Source: Imperialibacter sp963977595 (lineage in GTDB: Bacteria; Bacteroidota; Bacteroidia; Cytophagales; Cyclobacteriaceae). From it: a stretch of DNA of 64,000 nucleotides. Below, piece after piece: positions 9,011 to 18,340 of the stretch (positions are counted from its first letter, which is position 1; the number at the start of each line of letters is the position of its first letter). A model generated the notes under the pieces. The model did no database searches, was not told the origin of the DNA, and was given only the letters and a program-made list of their open reading frames with translations. The stretch covers positions 4,030,001 through 4,094,000 of the forward strand of contig NZ_CP180355.1 in assembly GCF_048007035.1 (NCBI RefSeq), read 5' to 3'. Both the position numbers and the translations under genes were made by a program.

Positions 9011-9844
9011 TTAAATCACCTTGAGCACTCCCCTCACATAGCCGAAGGATTCAGCGGCTCCAGGAAGTGGGTCCTTGCCGTCTTTCTCATACTCCAGCGA
9101 CATATAGCCGGTGTAGCCTACTTTGATCATCGTCTTCAGAAACGCCGGTATGTCAGTCACACCACGGCCGATTTCAAGCGGCTTGCCATCTTCCTGAGCT
9201 TTGTCTTCGTCTTTGAGGTGGATGTCGTAAATACGGTCTTTGAATTTTTCTGCCCACACAGACGGGTCTTCCCCAATACGCACCACATGGCCAATGTCCA
9301 TACAAAGACCAATACGCTTGTCGAGCCCTTTCACTTTTTCGTAAACGTCCTTGGGGCTGCGGTAAAGGTCATCTCCGGGGCCATGGTTATGGATGGCCAG
9401 TTTAATGTCAGTTTCCTTCACTTTTTTCTCTGCCAGGGGCAGCAAGTCGTGGTTGGGCACGCCAATGATCATTTTCATGCCGGCAGCTTTTGCATAAGCA
9501 AACGCCTGGTTCACTTCTGCTTCGGTTTTCATGTAGATAACACCAGCACCGTACAACTCAAGGCCTGCATCGGCTATTTTCTTGGCAGCCGCTTTGATGT
9601 CTGCCTCTGAAGAATCAAGCGGCAGGTGCATGCTTTTTAGGGCGATCTTGGAAATGCCAAGGCGCTTTGTGTATTCTATCGTGGTGTCCAGCGAAAATTC
9701 ACGAAAGGTGTAGCTGGCAAGGCCAAGCTGAAAGGTGTATTTGCTGGCTCTGGCCGGTTTGGAGGAGCTAAGAGCAGGGGTAAGTACCATCCCTGCACCA
9801 GCGAGGCCGGCCGTTCTTAGAAAGTCTTTTCTATTCAATGTCAT
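9011..9844 (-). CDS. Sugar phosphate isomerase/epimerase-like TIM-barrel protein, exported
   Basis: A 277-residue protein of the xylose-isomerase-like/AP-endonuclease-2 superfamily. The N terminus (NRKDFLRTAGLAGAGMVL) is a Tat-like signal with the relaxed N-R-K form often seen in Bacteroidota. The barrel has the expected metal-site motifs: IALKSMHLP near the second strand, KLAIHNHGPGD, GLCMDIGHVVRIGED and YMSLEYEKDGKD near the C terminus. The reaction is not predictable from sequence. Homologues usually sit among sugar catabolism genes, consistent with the glycosidases and sulfatases nearby. It is monocistronic, with its own terminator. Confidence 0.8.
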   Translation of the reverse strand: MTLNRKDFLRTAGLAGAGMVLTPALSSSKPARASKYTFQLGLASYTFREFSLDTTIEYTKRLGISKIALKSMHLPLDSSEADIKAAAKKIADAGLELYGAGVIYMKTEAEVNQAFAYAKAAGMKMIIGVPNHDLLPLAEKKVKETDIKLAIHNHGPGDDLYRSPKDVYEKVKGLDKRIGLCMDIGHVVRIGEDPSVWAEKFKDRIYDIHLKDEDKAQEDGKPLEIGRGVTDIPAFLKTMIKVGYTGYMSLEYEKDGKDPLPGAAESFGYVRGVLKVI

Positions 9845-10063
9845 CTGATCAAAAGTTTAAGTGGAATTTAAATATAAGGGATAGCGACAGAAAGGGCTAC
9901 AGGTTTTACAAAATCTATGTTCAGTGGTATCGTAAGGAGCCGAGAAATTGCTGGGAAATAGTCTGGTAAGTTTGATATTATATTTTTAAATAAACTGAAC
10001 TTTAGGCCTTTTAGGCACTATAATTGCTTTAATTTTTCGTTTAAAAAACTAACGAAAATCAGC

Positions 10064-10579
10064 ATGAAAAGACTTTCTATCGCAGCACTATTTGTTTTGT
10101 TTGCCTTTGCAGGCCATGCCCAAATCAACAAAGGAGAATCGTTTATCGACGGATCACTCAGCTCTTTATTAGTCCACCAGGCACATGTGTTTCAAGTAGG
10201 TGCGGGCTACTCATACGCCGTCAAAAATAATCGATTGCTGGGAGTGGGAGTAGGTTACAATGACATCTCTGGAAACGCTACGTCTTTTAATTTTGGACCA
10301 AACTTTGCATGGAATTTTAGCTTGGGTGAAAAGTTATTATGGGGGGTAGGTGCCTTTAGTACGATCAGCTTTACTGGAGGAAACGATGCTTATGTCAACG
10401 ATGTTCTTATCGGAGTCAGTTTGCCCTCCCTGGGTTACCGAATTCATGATCGGATCATACTGAAGTTACGCACGGGAGGCCTATCGTACGGATTTAAGAG
10501 TGAGGCCCTGCAATTATCTGGTAGTTTATCAGGTCTTGGGATTGGAGGAATGATCCGTCTAGGAAAGAAACCTGGGTGA
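10064..10579 (+). CDS. Small outer-membrane beta-barrel protein
   Basis: A 171-residue protein with a signal peptide (about 1-19, ending AGHAQ). The mature part alternates glycine-, aromatic- and polar-rich strands (LLGVGVGYNDISG, LLWGVGAFSTISFTGG, LSGLGIGGMIRLG) typical of an eight-stranded OmpA/OmpW-like barrel of the OMP_b-brl type. No enzymatic or binding motif is seen. It stands alone: the upstream gene is divergent and the downstream gene convergent. The role is unknown; it may be a structural or stress-related outer-membrane protein. Confidence 0.7.
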   Translation: MKRLSIAALFVLFAFAGHAQINKGESFIDGSLSSLLVHQAHVFQVGAGYSYAVKNNRLLGVGVGYNDISGNATSFNFGPNFAWNFSLGEKLLWGVGAFSTISFTGGNDAYVNDVLIGVSLPSLGYRIHDRIILKLRTGGLSYGFKSEALQLSGSLSGLGIGGMIRLGKKPG

Positions 10580-10682
10580 TCTTCGGTGATGAGAATGCAA
10601 GTACTTGGTTTAGGATCCTATTCTATTTGAGCCGATGACAGGAGTACCAAGACTTCCAAAAGGAATCCAAATGTAACTTAGG

Positions 10683-11363
10683 TTATGCCATTGTCTTACT
10701 ATACTTCACTTCTATTTTTTGCACTCCCTTATAGATAAAGAAGGTAGCCGCAGCCATCAGCACGTGACTAAGCGCCAAATGATTGAACCACTGGTGGAGC
10801 GACAGCTTGTTCATGAAGACCAGTGCGGCAGCTGCCGCAAAGGCAATACCGATGAGCATGTTTTTACTGGCAGCATTTCTGGTTTTCAGGTAGAGGTAGC
10901 CTTCAAACGACAACACCACGAACATCAAGCCATAGCCGGAGTGGAACTCAACAAAAAAGAAATTGAGCGTGAATATAGTGAGGGATAGAAAGGTGAGCAG
11001 CTCAAGGATGTTGATCACCTTCAGTACTTTGACGGCTGACTCCTTGAAAAGCACTCCGGAGTGTTCAATTGCGCCTCTTTCAATCAGCATAATGGCGAAC
11101 ATGCTGATGATCCAGCCGGGCAGCTTCCAGCCAAAGGAAAAGGCATAGAGAAACGCATGCCCAAGCAAGCCGCCGAACGCTGTGGCAATACCCATAAGCA
11201 AGAAATAGTACTTGAACCAGGTAAATACTTTCCCGGTCTTGCCCGATTTCTGAAGCTTGTAGAAGTAAAAAATACACAGCGCCGACACCAGCAGATCGGT
11301 GATGGTAACAATGGGCTCATCTATCCTAAGTCCAAACAGATGAATGGTATTTATAGCATCCAT
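10683..11363 (-). CDS. Seven-helix membrane protein of unknown function
   Basis: A 226-residue integral membrane protein with about seven hydrophobic segments and no signal peptide. I do not recognise the family with certainty. Visible polar residues inside membrane segments are Asp23 (TITDLLVSAL), His69 (FGGLLGHAF) and three regularly spaced histidines, His190, His195 and His200 (LHQWFNHLALSH). A buried Asp and several His residues in a seven-helix protein recall the CREST hydrolases (alkaline ceramidase, PAQR), but the exact signature is not met, so this is only a hint. It is transcribed alone, convergent with the upstream barrel gene. Confidence 0.6.
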   Translation of the reverse strand: MDAINTIHLFGLRIDEPIVTITDLLVSALCIFYFYKLQKSGKTGKVFTWFKYYFLLMGIATAFGGLLGHAFLYAFSFGWKLPGWIISMFAIMLIERGAIEHSGVLFKESAVKVLKVINILELLTFLSLTIFTLNFFFVEFHSGYGLMFVVLSFEGYLYLKTRNAASKNMLIGIAFAAAAALVFMNKLSLHQWFNHLALSHVLMAAATFFIYKGVQKIEVKYSKTMA

Positions 11364-11552
11364 ATTTTGGCAATCCTATTGACTTCATAACGGCCCTTTC
11401 GGGCTTTAGTTCCACAATCTTCAGCTTTGGTGAGTTGCGCCCGATAATGTATGTGAGATCGATTATGCTAGTATTTTATTTTTTCACTGAACGGCTTTTA
11501 TTTCTGGCTAATGATTAATTTCCGGTGACTCTTTCATTAGTTTCTTCCGAAA

Positions 11553-12839
11553 ATGCATAAACACATTTTTACGCAATGCGCCTTTTTTTGTGTCGCTATG
11601 TGGCATAGCTGCGCTACCTTTGGTCAGATTGCATTGCCTGTCGATGACAGGAAAATTGTGCTGATAAAAGCGATAAAGACAGATGGAACCGAGGTTGCGG
11701 GTTTTTTACTTGATTTCGACAAGGAAAACGGGCTTCTTCATTTTCAACAACGAGATGAACTGCTGGTGGAGGAGCTGAGGGCCGAAGAAATTGATAGAAT
11801 TGCTTATTTCAAGAAGGGCAGTTTCTGGAGAGGCTTCGGTTGGGGGGCACTAGTTGGGGAGTCATTGTGGGCCACCTACGTGTTTAGCAACGAACCTGGC
11901 TACTTTGGTCGGGGATTCGACCTGGTGGTGGGGTCTGTGCTGTTTGTTACGCCGGTAGGCATAGTAGCGGGTATTGTGGATGGAGCCAAAGGCGTGCAGC
12001 TTGATTATGAGGTAGGAGGAGACAAGGCTGCCTTCCAACTTCCGATAGACCGGCTTACAAGGTTTACCAACCAGGATATGCATTTGATAAGGCCATCGGA
12101 AAAGGGTAAGAGAAGGCTTCGTAACTATAGCTTCACTGAGACGCCAATTGCGAGACGGCATCCGCAGTATAGCCCCCGGTTTCACTTTGGCCTTTCCTAT
12201 GGCCTTTCCTATGGGCTTGGGCTAACTGGCATGGTTAGAAAAATCGAAAAGAACTACAGCCCTTTGCAGTTTGACAGCAGGTATGGTGACAGCAGAAGAG
12301 GGCATGATGGTATATTTAGAATAGGCGTTTCTTACTCGCTCAGCGATACACTCGAAGTGGGTTATGACTTCCAGAATGAGTATGGTGATGTGGTTAACTT
12401 GTACGGCAGCAGGAATGGTTACGAGATCAGAACATCCGTTTACATGTTCCAGAGTAGCCACAAATTATACGGCATGTACCACCTCAAGCCTTACTACAGC
12501 GCTGTTGGCACCCCTTTTCAGTTGTCGGCAGGTGCCGGACTGATTTTTAGTAACACTTACCTGGCGACGGAAACGTACGGCTCCTCGTCGTTTCCTGATG
12601 TTTTTGTGTACGACGAAGCAAGGCGCACGACGCTTGTGCCAGGTCTTGCCTTCATGGCAAAGGCATCTTACTTCATCAACCCAAACTTATCGGTCCAACT
12701 ATTGCTTGAGCAGGATGTATATACAAGGGCCTCAACTACAGGCCTGAGCCTGGGTGAGCCGGTAAACTACACCACAAAGCCACTCAGGATCGCTCCGAAT
12801 CTTTTCTCCATTGCTACTGGGCTCCGGTTTCATTTATGA
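11553..12839 (+). CDS. Secreted protein with C-terminal beta-barrel, function unknown
   Basis: A 428-residue protein with a signal peptide (residues about 1-24, CATFGQ). Residues 35-90 form a small beta-rich module (DGTEVAGFLLDFDKENG). A glycine-rich hydrophobic stretch follows (FWRGFGWGALVGESLW and GIVAGIVDGAKG). From about 210 to the end, aromatic beta-strands end in ATGLRFHL, which suggests an outer-membrane barrel. A 12-bp tandem duplication near 12190 encodes GLSYGLSYGL. I do not recognise the family. Its stop lies 9 bp from the stop of the convergent sulfatase gene. Confidence 0.6.
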   Translation: MHKHIFTQCAFFCVAMWHSCATFGQIALPVDDRKIVLIKAIKTDGTEVAGFLLDFDKENGLLHFQQRDELLVEELRAEEIDRIAYFKKGSFWRGFGWGALVGESLWATYVFSNEPGYFGRGFDLVVGSVLFVTPVGIVAGIVDGAKGVQLDYEVGGDKAAFQLPIDRLTRFTNQDMHLIRPSEKGKRRLRNYSFTETPIARRHPQYSPRFHFGLSYGLSYGLGLTGMVRKIEKNYSPLQFDSRYGDSRRGHDGIFRIGVSYSLSDTLEVGYDFQNEYGDVVNLYGSRNGYEIRTSVYMFQSSHKLYGMYHLKPYYSAVGTPFQLSAGAGLIFSNTYLATETYGSSSFPDVFVYDEARRTTLVPGLAFMAKASYFINPNLSVQLLLEQDVYTRASTTGLSLGEPVNYTTKPLRIAPNLFSIATGLRFHL

Positions 12840-12848
12840 TCGGCAGGC

Positions 12849-14468
12849 TTACTTGAGTTCCTTGTATTTTTCAATATACATCTGATCCAACTCCTCCGAG
12901 TCTTTGTACTTCACCCTTAGTCCGGCCAGCTTCTCCTTCAGGTCTTTCACCACATCGGCATAGGCCGGATCGTCGTACACATTGGTCATTTCCTGCAGGT
13001 CCTTTTTGCGGTCGTAGAGTTCCCATTCGTCCACATCGTGGTAAAAATGCACCAGCTTGTAGCCTTCGGTCACAATGCCATAGTGGCGCTTCACCATGTG
13101 CACACCTGGATACTCGTAGTAGTGGTAGTAAACAGCATCTCGTTTGAAACTATCATTTTCGCCCTTGAGGAGGGGAATCAGGCTCTCACCCTGCATATCG
13201 GCGGGCACTTCTGCGCCCACGGCTGATAGCAACGTAGGAGCAAAGTCGAGGTTTTGCACCATTTGGGTGTTGGTGGTACCAGGCTGAACCACACCCGGCC
13301 ATTTCACCAGCAATGGGGTTTTGAACGATTCGTTGTAAATAAATCGCTTGTCGAACCAGCCGTGTTCGCCCAGATAAAAGCCCTGGTCGGACGTGTAAAC
13401 AATGATGGTGTTTTCTGCCAGGCCGTTTTGCTCCAGGTAGTCAAGCACTTTGCCCACACCCTCATCCACCGAGGCAATGGAGCCCAGGTAGTCCTGCATG
13501 TAGCGCTGGTAGCGCCACTTCATCTTCTCTTCCCGGGTCATGTTGGGGTAGTTCTTCTTAAACTCCTCGTTCATGGGGCCATAAACGGCGTCCCATTTGG
13601 CTCTTTGCTCAGGATTCATGCGGCCTACTTCTCTTTTGAAGGCGGCTTTGTCCCAGTTGGCAGTTTCAGGTATGCCAAGCTCATCCATTACCTCCGGATA
13701 AATTTTGGAGTCGCCCGCCCAGTTCATGTGGGTGAGCAGATTCATTTCAGCCTCTTTGGCTGCGGAGCCACGGCCTTCGTAGTTGTCGAACAGCGTAGCA
13801 GGCTCCTCAAATGTTTTGTTGATATACTCTGTGTAGTGCCTTTCTGCAGGCAGCCATTCTCTGTGGGGCGCTTTGTGCAGGTACATCAGCAGGAAAGGCT
13901 TCTCAGCATCTCTTTCTTTGTCGAGCCAGTTCAGCGTCATGTCGGTAATAATGTCGGTCACATAGCCTTCTACCTTAATATTGCCCTCGTTTTTAGTGAT
14001 AAAATCGGGGTTATAGTAAGCCCCCTGGCCCGGCAGAATTTTGAACTGATCGAAACCCTTGGGGCTGTTGCCAAAGTGCAGCTTGCCGAACATGGCCGTT
14101 TGGTAGCCTTCCTTTTGCAAAAGCTGCGGGAAGGTGACATTGGTAGTATCAAACGGAAAGTTGTTGTCGATTTTGCCGTTCAGGTGGCTGTGCTTGCCTG
14201 TGAGAATAACGGCACGAGATGGCGCACAAATGGAGTTAGTAACACTGGCATTGGTAAACAGCATGCCTTGTTTGGCAATCCGGTCAATATTGGGTGTTTC
14301 AATCAGCTTATTGGAATAGGCACTAATGGCCTGGTAGGCGTGGTCATCCGACATGATGAACACGATATTGGGGCGCTTTTTCTCTGCTTCTTTGGGAGCA
14401 GAAGGGCTGCAAGAGTAAAGGATAGTGGCAAAGAAAAGGCCGAAGATCAGCTGACTAGCGAGTTTCAT
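12849..14468 (-). CDS. Sulfatase, S1-type lipoprotein
   Basis: A 539-residue formylglycine-dependent sulfatase. The signal is lipoprotein-type (ILYSC, Cys20). FIMSDDHAYQ gives the two N-terminal metal-binding Asp residues (41-42), and NSICAPSRAVILTGKH is the sulfatase signature with the Cys81 that is converted to formylglycine. Downstream, TSDQGFYLGEHGWFDKR supplies the second metal-site Asp and catalytic His. Enzymes of this family remove sulfate from sulfated glycans or sugars; the substrate cannot be fixed by eye. No sulfatase-maturing enzyme is visible in the window. Neighbours include GH43, GH5-like and isomerase genes, suggesting breakdown of sulfated algal or animal polysaccharide. Confidence 0.92.
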   Translation of the reverse strand: MKLASQLIFGLFFATILYSCSPSAPKEAEKKRPNIVFIMSDDHAYQAISAYSNKLIETPNIDRIAKQGMLFTNASVTNSICAPSRAVILTGKHSHLNGKIDNNFPFDTTNVTFPQLLQKEGYQTAMFGKLHFGNSPKGFDQFKILPGQGAYYNPDFITKNEGNIKVEGYVTDIITDMTLNWLDKERDAEKPFLLMYLHKAPHREWLPAERHYTEYINKTFEEPATLFDNYEGRGSAAKEAEMNLLTHMNWAGDSKIYPEVMDELGIPETANWDKAAFKREVGRMNPEQRAKWDAVYGPMNEEFKKNYPNMTREEKMKWRYQRYMQDYLGSIASVDEGVGKVLDYLEQNGLAENTIIVYTSDQGFYLGEHGWFDKRFIYNESFKTPLLVKWPGVVQPGTTNTQMVQNLDFAPTLLSAVGAEVPADMQGESLIPLLKGENDSFKRDAVYYHYYEYPGVHMVKRHYGIVTEGYKLVHFYHDVDEWELYDRKKDLQEMTNVYDDPAYADVVKDLKEKLAGLRVKYKDSEELDQMYIEKYKELK

Positions 14469-14558
14469 TGGGAACGGTTTAAGCTTGAGTAAAACTCAAT
14501 TTAGGAATAATGATCAAAAACCTAAGATGTGGAATGGATGATCGGCAGTAAGACGGTT

Positions 14559-14996
14559 TTAAACGAGCACTTCGATGGTTGGATTGAGCTGCTTCAGGGT
14601 CGCCAGGAGTTCGTTTTCCCTTTCGGGTGAAATGACTACTTCTCCGTCTTTGTACTTTATTCTAAGTCGCTTGACCGAGTTCGCCGGTGCCGACAGCAGG
14701 GTGTAAGTACGATGAGCTGTCCAGATATCTTTGATATCGACTTTGTCAGCTGTAAACGGCCCGATTTTTACAATCAGAACATGGTCTTTTATGGCATAGC
14801 CGGTGCCGAAAAATATGGTGAGAATGAAGACCAGAATGGGAATCCAAATAGCCAACGAGATAAGGATGGAGCTGGTGTGCATCGACACGATAGACCGATA
14901 GATGTTAGCTGTGCCCAGGTACGCAAGCAGCAGTACAATGAGCCAGACAAGGAAGCTTTTGCGGGAGGGGTAGTAATTATTCGGTAGTGACGTCAT
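14559..14996 (-). CDS. Membrane-anchored bacterial PH-domain protein
   Basis: A 145-residue protein with two transmembrane helices (about 14-32 and 43-64) followed by a small beta domain (about 65-145). The domain pattern YAIKDHVLIVKIGPF, then LRIKYKDGEVVISPE, then LKQLNPTIEV fits the YyaB-like bacterial PH family (bPH_4). These proteins have no known reaction. The gene is monocistronic, 90 bp from the sulfatase start and divergent from the GH43 gene. Confidence 0.7.
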   Translation of the reverse strand: MTSLPNNYYPSRKSFLVWLIVLLLAYLGTANIYRSIVSMHTSSILISLAIWIPILVFILTIFFGTGYAIKDHVLIVKIGPFTADKVDIKDIWTAHRTYTLLSAPANSVKRLRIKYKDGEVVISPERENELLATLKQLNPTIEVLV

Positions 14997-15076
14997 GTCG
15001 GCTTAATGTATTCCAATAGCTAATATAACTGTTAAACTCATATTGAATTGGGTAAATGATCGTTGCGACGTTTTCT

Positions 15077-15084
15077 TACATTTG
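15077..15084 (+). promoter_or_regulatory. Candidate -7 element (TACATTTG) of the GH43 gene
   Basis: TACATTTG fits TAnnTTTG exactly. TTG trinucleotides lie upstream at 15043 and 15048, but the spacing is longer than usual. A start at about 15089 gives an 18-nt leader to the chosen ATG at 15107. Confidence 0.35.
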
Positions 15085-15106
15085 TTTAGCAACACATACT
15101 TCTACC

Positions 15107-16846
15107 ATGCGATTCCTTTTTGTCATACTCATCGGGCTTTTCTTTAGTTTATCTGTGTATGCCCAACAGCTAACTTACTGTAACCCTATCAATATCGACT
15201 ACGGCTACACGCCCATTCCCAACTTCAGCGAAATGGGGAGACACCGGGCCACGGCCGATCCTGTCATTACTGTTTTCAAAGGAAAATACTATCTCTTTTC
15301 GACCAACCAATGGGGCTACTGGTGGAGCGACAATATGTACAACTGGAATTTTGTGCCACGTAAATTTCTGAAGCCGTGGCACGATGTGTATGATGAGCTA
15401 TGCGCTCCGGCCACACTCGTATTGAGCGATACGCTCTTCGTTATTGGCTCAACTCACACCAAAGAGTTTCCACTGTGGATGAGCACCAACCCTACGGTGG
15501 ACGACTGGACAGAAGCGGTGGACAAGTTTGAAGGTGCCGCCTGGGATCCGGCCTTTCTGGAAGATGACGATGGCAGGGTGTATCTCTACTACGGTTCAAG
15601 CAACTTTTACCCTATGTACGGGATAGAAATTGATAGAAAAACCTTGCAGCCAATAGGAGAAAGAGTGGACATGATCCACCTGAATGACAGCATCCATGGC
15701 TGGGAGCGCTTTGGTGAGCATGCCGACAATACTTTTCTTGCTCCATTTATGGAAGGGGCCTGGGTGAACAAGCACAATGGCAAGTACTACCTGCAATACG
15801 GTGCCCCGGGTACGGAGTTTAGTGGTTATGCCGACGGCGTTTACACCAGCGACAAACCGTTAGGGCCATGGACGTACCAGTCGCACAATCCTTTTGCCTA
15901 TAAGCCGGGAGGGTTCGCCAGAGGGGCCGGGCATGGTGCCACCTATCAGGACTTGTCGGGCAACTGGTGGCATGTTTCCACGATAGTCATCGGTGTGAAG
16001 AACAACTTCGAACGCCGCCTTGGCATTTGGCCAGCGGGGTTTGATGACGACGGCATCCTGTATTGCAATACCACTTTCGGCGACTACCCTCACTACCTGC
16101 CGAATGGCCCGGCCGACCATTTGAAGAGCAGGTTCACCGGGTGGATGCTGCTCAACTACAACAAACCTGTGCAGGTGTCATCGACCTTGGGAGGTTTTGC
16201 GCCTAATCAGGCGGTGGATGAAAGCATTAAAACGTACTGGAGTGCGGCTACCGGCAACAAAGGGGAGTGGTTTCAAACTGACCTGGGGGAGGTGAGCCAG
16301 GTGAATGCCATTCAAATCAATTATGCCGATCAGGATGCTGACTTCCTTGGCAAGCCGACCGGTTTCTACCATCAGTGCATTATCTACGTTTCAGAGGATG
16401 GTAAGAAATGGAAGGTGGCTGCCAACAAGGCACAAAACAAAACAGATGTGCCTCACGACTACATAGAATTCAGTGAGCCCATTAAGGCTCGCTACCTGAA
16501 GATGGAAAACATTCATATGCCCACAGGCAAGTTCGCCCTCAGCGGTTTCCGGGTTTTTGGTAAGCAGAACAAGCCACTTCCAGCACCTGTCCGGCATTTT
16601 ATCGTGCTCCGTGGCGACAGCGAGCGTCGCAATGCCTGGCTCAAATGGGAGCAGATGCCCGATGCCACTGGTTACAACATTTACACAGGTATTGCACCCG
16701 ATAAGCTTTACAACAGCGTGATGGTGTACGGTGCCAATGAGTATTATTTCACAGCCATGGACCTGGACAAAAGCTACTATTTCCAGATAGAGCCTTTCAA
16801 CGAGGCGGGCGTCGGGCCAAGAGGTGAAATCATGAAAGTAGACTGA
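15107..16846 (+). CDS. Glycoside hydrolase family 43 enzyme with discoidin and Fn3 domains
   Basis: I start this 579-residue protein at the ATG at 15107, which begins a clean signal peptide (FLFVILIGLFFSLSVYAQ); an ATG 51 bp upstream would add residues with no signal character. The five-bladed propeller covers about 25-330. Its likely catalytic triad is Asp51 in ATADPVITV, Asp147 in GAAWDPAFLEDDDG and Glu216 in FMEGAWVNKHNG. A galactose-binding/discoidin (F5/8 type C) domain follows at about 350-485 and a fibronectin type III domain at 490-575 (VRHFIVLRGDSERRNAWLKW). GH43 enzymes cleave arabinose, xylose or galactose linkages. The gene stands alone behind a candidate TACATTTG promoter. Confidence 0.9.
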   Translation: MRFLFVILIGLFFSLSVYAQQLTYCNPINIDYGYTPIPNFSEMGRHRATADPVITVFKGKYYLFSTNQWGYWWSDNMYNWNFVPRKFLKPWHDVYDELCAPATLVLSDTLFVIGSTHTKEFPLWMSTNPTVDDWTEAVDKFEGAAWDPAFLEDDDGRVYLYYGSSNFYPMYGIEIDRKTLQPIGERVDMIHLNDSIHGWERFGEHADNTFLAPFMEGAWVNKHNGKYYLQYGAPGTEFSGYADGVYTSDKPLGPWTYQSHNPFAYKPGGFARGAGHGATYQDLSGNWWHVSTIVIGVKNNFERRLGIWPAGFDDDGILYCNTTFGDYPHYLPNGPADHLKSRFTGWMLLNYNKPVQVSSTLGGFAPNQAVDESIKTYWSAATGNKGEWFQTDLGEVSQVNAIQINYADQDADFLGKPTGFYHQCIIYVSEDGKKWKVAANKAQNKTDVPHDYIEFSEPIKARYLKMENIHMPTGKFALSGFRVFGKQNKPLPAPVRHFIVLRGDSERRNAWLKWEQMPDATGYNIYTGIAPDKLYNSVMVYGANEYYFTAMDLDKSYYFQIEPFNEAGVGPRGEIMKVD

Positions 16847-16854
16847 TGCCCCTG

Positions 16855-17322
16855 TCAGGAACCAAAATGTTTTCTGGCGAGCAACACATTTGGCAGGCCA
16901 ATGGCCACAATTAGTATACATGAACCAATGATGGCTGAGGTCAGGTTGAAAGGGAACTTAGGCGTATTGGATAGCGGGAGCACTACCTGATTCATTACCA
17001 GCCACACACAGAGGCCGTAAGTAACCGCCGGAAGAACAACCCCAGCTCGCAAAATTGACACTCTGCTATAAAGCAAAAAGAAGAGGGTAGCCCATGAGAA
17101 GGCTATCAGATAGTGGAACATCAGGCCGAAAACTGCGATCATTGCTCCACCGGGGAGCGCTTCAACGCCAAAAACACCACTGGCAACGAATTTGAGCACG
17201 GCTGAGGGGCTGGTGGAATTTCGGAGCCAGGCACTGGCGAATGCGGAGAGGATATCCAGTGTGCCTGTAGCAAAGCCAGCTGAAACAATAGCTTTACTCA
17301 ATGGCTTGTTTGATGTGCTCAT
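16855..17322 (-). CDS. Four-helix membrane protein, function unknown
   Basis: A 155-residue integral membrane protein with four hydrophobic segments (about 12-30, 58-80, 90-112 and 125-148). The start matches a type often annotated as uncharacterised in Bacteroidota (AGFATGTLDILSAF). Conserved-looking polar positions are Asp23, His69 and Asn111. There is no catalytic motif that I recognise. It is convergent with GH43 (8 bp between stops) and divergent from cysE. Confidence 0.6.
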   Translation of the reverse strand: MSTSNKPLSKAIVSAGFATGTLDILSAFASAWLRNSTSPSAVLKFVASGVFGVEALPGGAMIAVFGLMFHYLIAFSWATLFFLLYSRVSILRAGVVLPAVTYGLCVWLVMNQVVLPLSNTPKFPFNLTSAIIGSCILIVAIGLPNVLLARKHFGS

Positions 17323-17500
17323 AGCGAATTTGTTTAAGTAGCCGGATGTTCTGGGTTAAATAACAATTATCACGATATTTACTACTATCGGAAGAAGGGT
17401 GCATAGTCAAATGGCATCAACGGAATGCCAGTTTGCGACAATTCCTGTCCTTTCATGGAATTGAAGGGAACCCTTTTCTCTAAAAACAGTTTGATACATC

Positions 17501-18340
17501 ATGCAGAAGGAATTTCTAGATAAATTATACAAGGATCACCAGGAGTGTCCCAGGTGCCCAAGCCCTAAAAGAGTGTCGCAGTTTTTTGTGGACTTGCTTG
17601 AAACGCTGTTTCCCGATTTTTCTATGCGGGCTTTTTCTTCGCAAAGAGAGCTGGAGATACACCTGAAAAAGCTTCAGATTGAGCTGGATGAAATGCTCAC
17701 GCTCAATCCAATGAAGGGTGTGGTGGACCTGGAAGATGTGGCGAAGCTCTTCTTTGACAAGCTGCCGGAAGTTCATTCAAAAATCGTTGACGACATCAAA
17801 GCGTTGTACGAAGGCGACCCGGCTGCAAAGAGCCAAAGTGAGGTTATTCGCACGTATCCAGGCTTTTACGCCATTGCCTCCTACAGAATAGCCCACGAGT
17901 TGCACAAGCTTGGTGTGAAGGTGATTCCGAGAATTATTACTGAACATGCCCATGGCAAAACCGGCATCGATATTCACCCGGCCGCCACTATAGGAGAGCA
18001 TTTCTGCATTGACCACGGCACTGGCGTGGTGATAGGCGAAACTACGATCATTGGAAACCATGTGAAAATATACCAGGGCGTAACCCTGGGAGCCCTTAGC
18101 GTCGACAAAAAAGATGCGGAGATCAAAAGACATCCTACCATTGAGGACAATGTGGTGATTTATGCTGGTGCCACCATTTTAGGTGGCGAAACCGTTATTG
18201 GCCATGATAGTGTGATCGGTGGTAATGTGTGGCTGACTCGCAGCGTAGCTCCGAACACGAAAGTCTACTACCAGGCCCGCATGTACAACAGTGATACCGA
18301 GGAAACTGATCTGCTCATCTTCAAAGAATCTGCTCAATGA
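17501..18340 (+). CDS. cysE: Serine O-acetyltransferase
   Basis: A 279-residue enzyme that transfers acetyl from acetyl-CoA to L-serine, the first step of cysteine synthesis, in the cytoplasm. The N-terminal helical domain (1-145) is longer than in E. coli CysE, as in the EpsC-like branch. The C-terminal left-handed beta-helix hexapeptide repeats run from about 150 to 262: IDIHPAATIGEHFCIDHGTG, with the likely catalytic Asp/His pair, then VVIGETTIIG and GVTLGALS. The stop overlaps the cysM start by 4 bp (ATGA), so the two enzymes are translationally coupled. The product complex, cysteine synthase, is formed by exactly these partners. Confidence 0.95.
   Translation: MQKEFLDKLYKDHQECPRCPSPKRVSQFFVDLLETLFPDFSMRAFSSQRELEIHLKKLQIELDEMLTLNPMKGVVDLEDVAKLFFDKLPEVHSKIVDDIKALYEGDPAAKSQSEVIRTYPGFYAIASYRIAHELHKLGVKVIPRIITEHAHGKTGIDIHPAATIGEHFCIDHGTGVVIGETTIIGNHVKIYQGVTLGALSVDKKDAEIKRHPTIEDNVVIYAGATILGGETVIGHDSVIGGNVWLTRSVAPNTKVYYQARMYNSDTEETDLLIFKESAQ

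Noticed and set aside
12190..12215. 12-bp tandem repeat inside the barrel protein gene at 11553-12839
   Set aside because: Only two copies, in frame, giving a short repeated strand; ordinary coding slippage.
13254..14492. A 412-codon open frame on the plus strand antisense to the sulfatase at 12849-14468
   Set aside because: It has no signal, domain or start context and mirrors a sulfatase with all its motifs, so it is a shadow frame created by codon bias.
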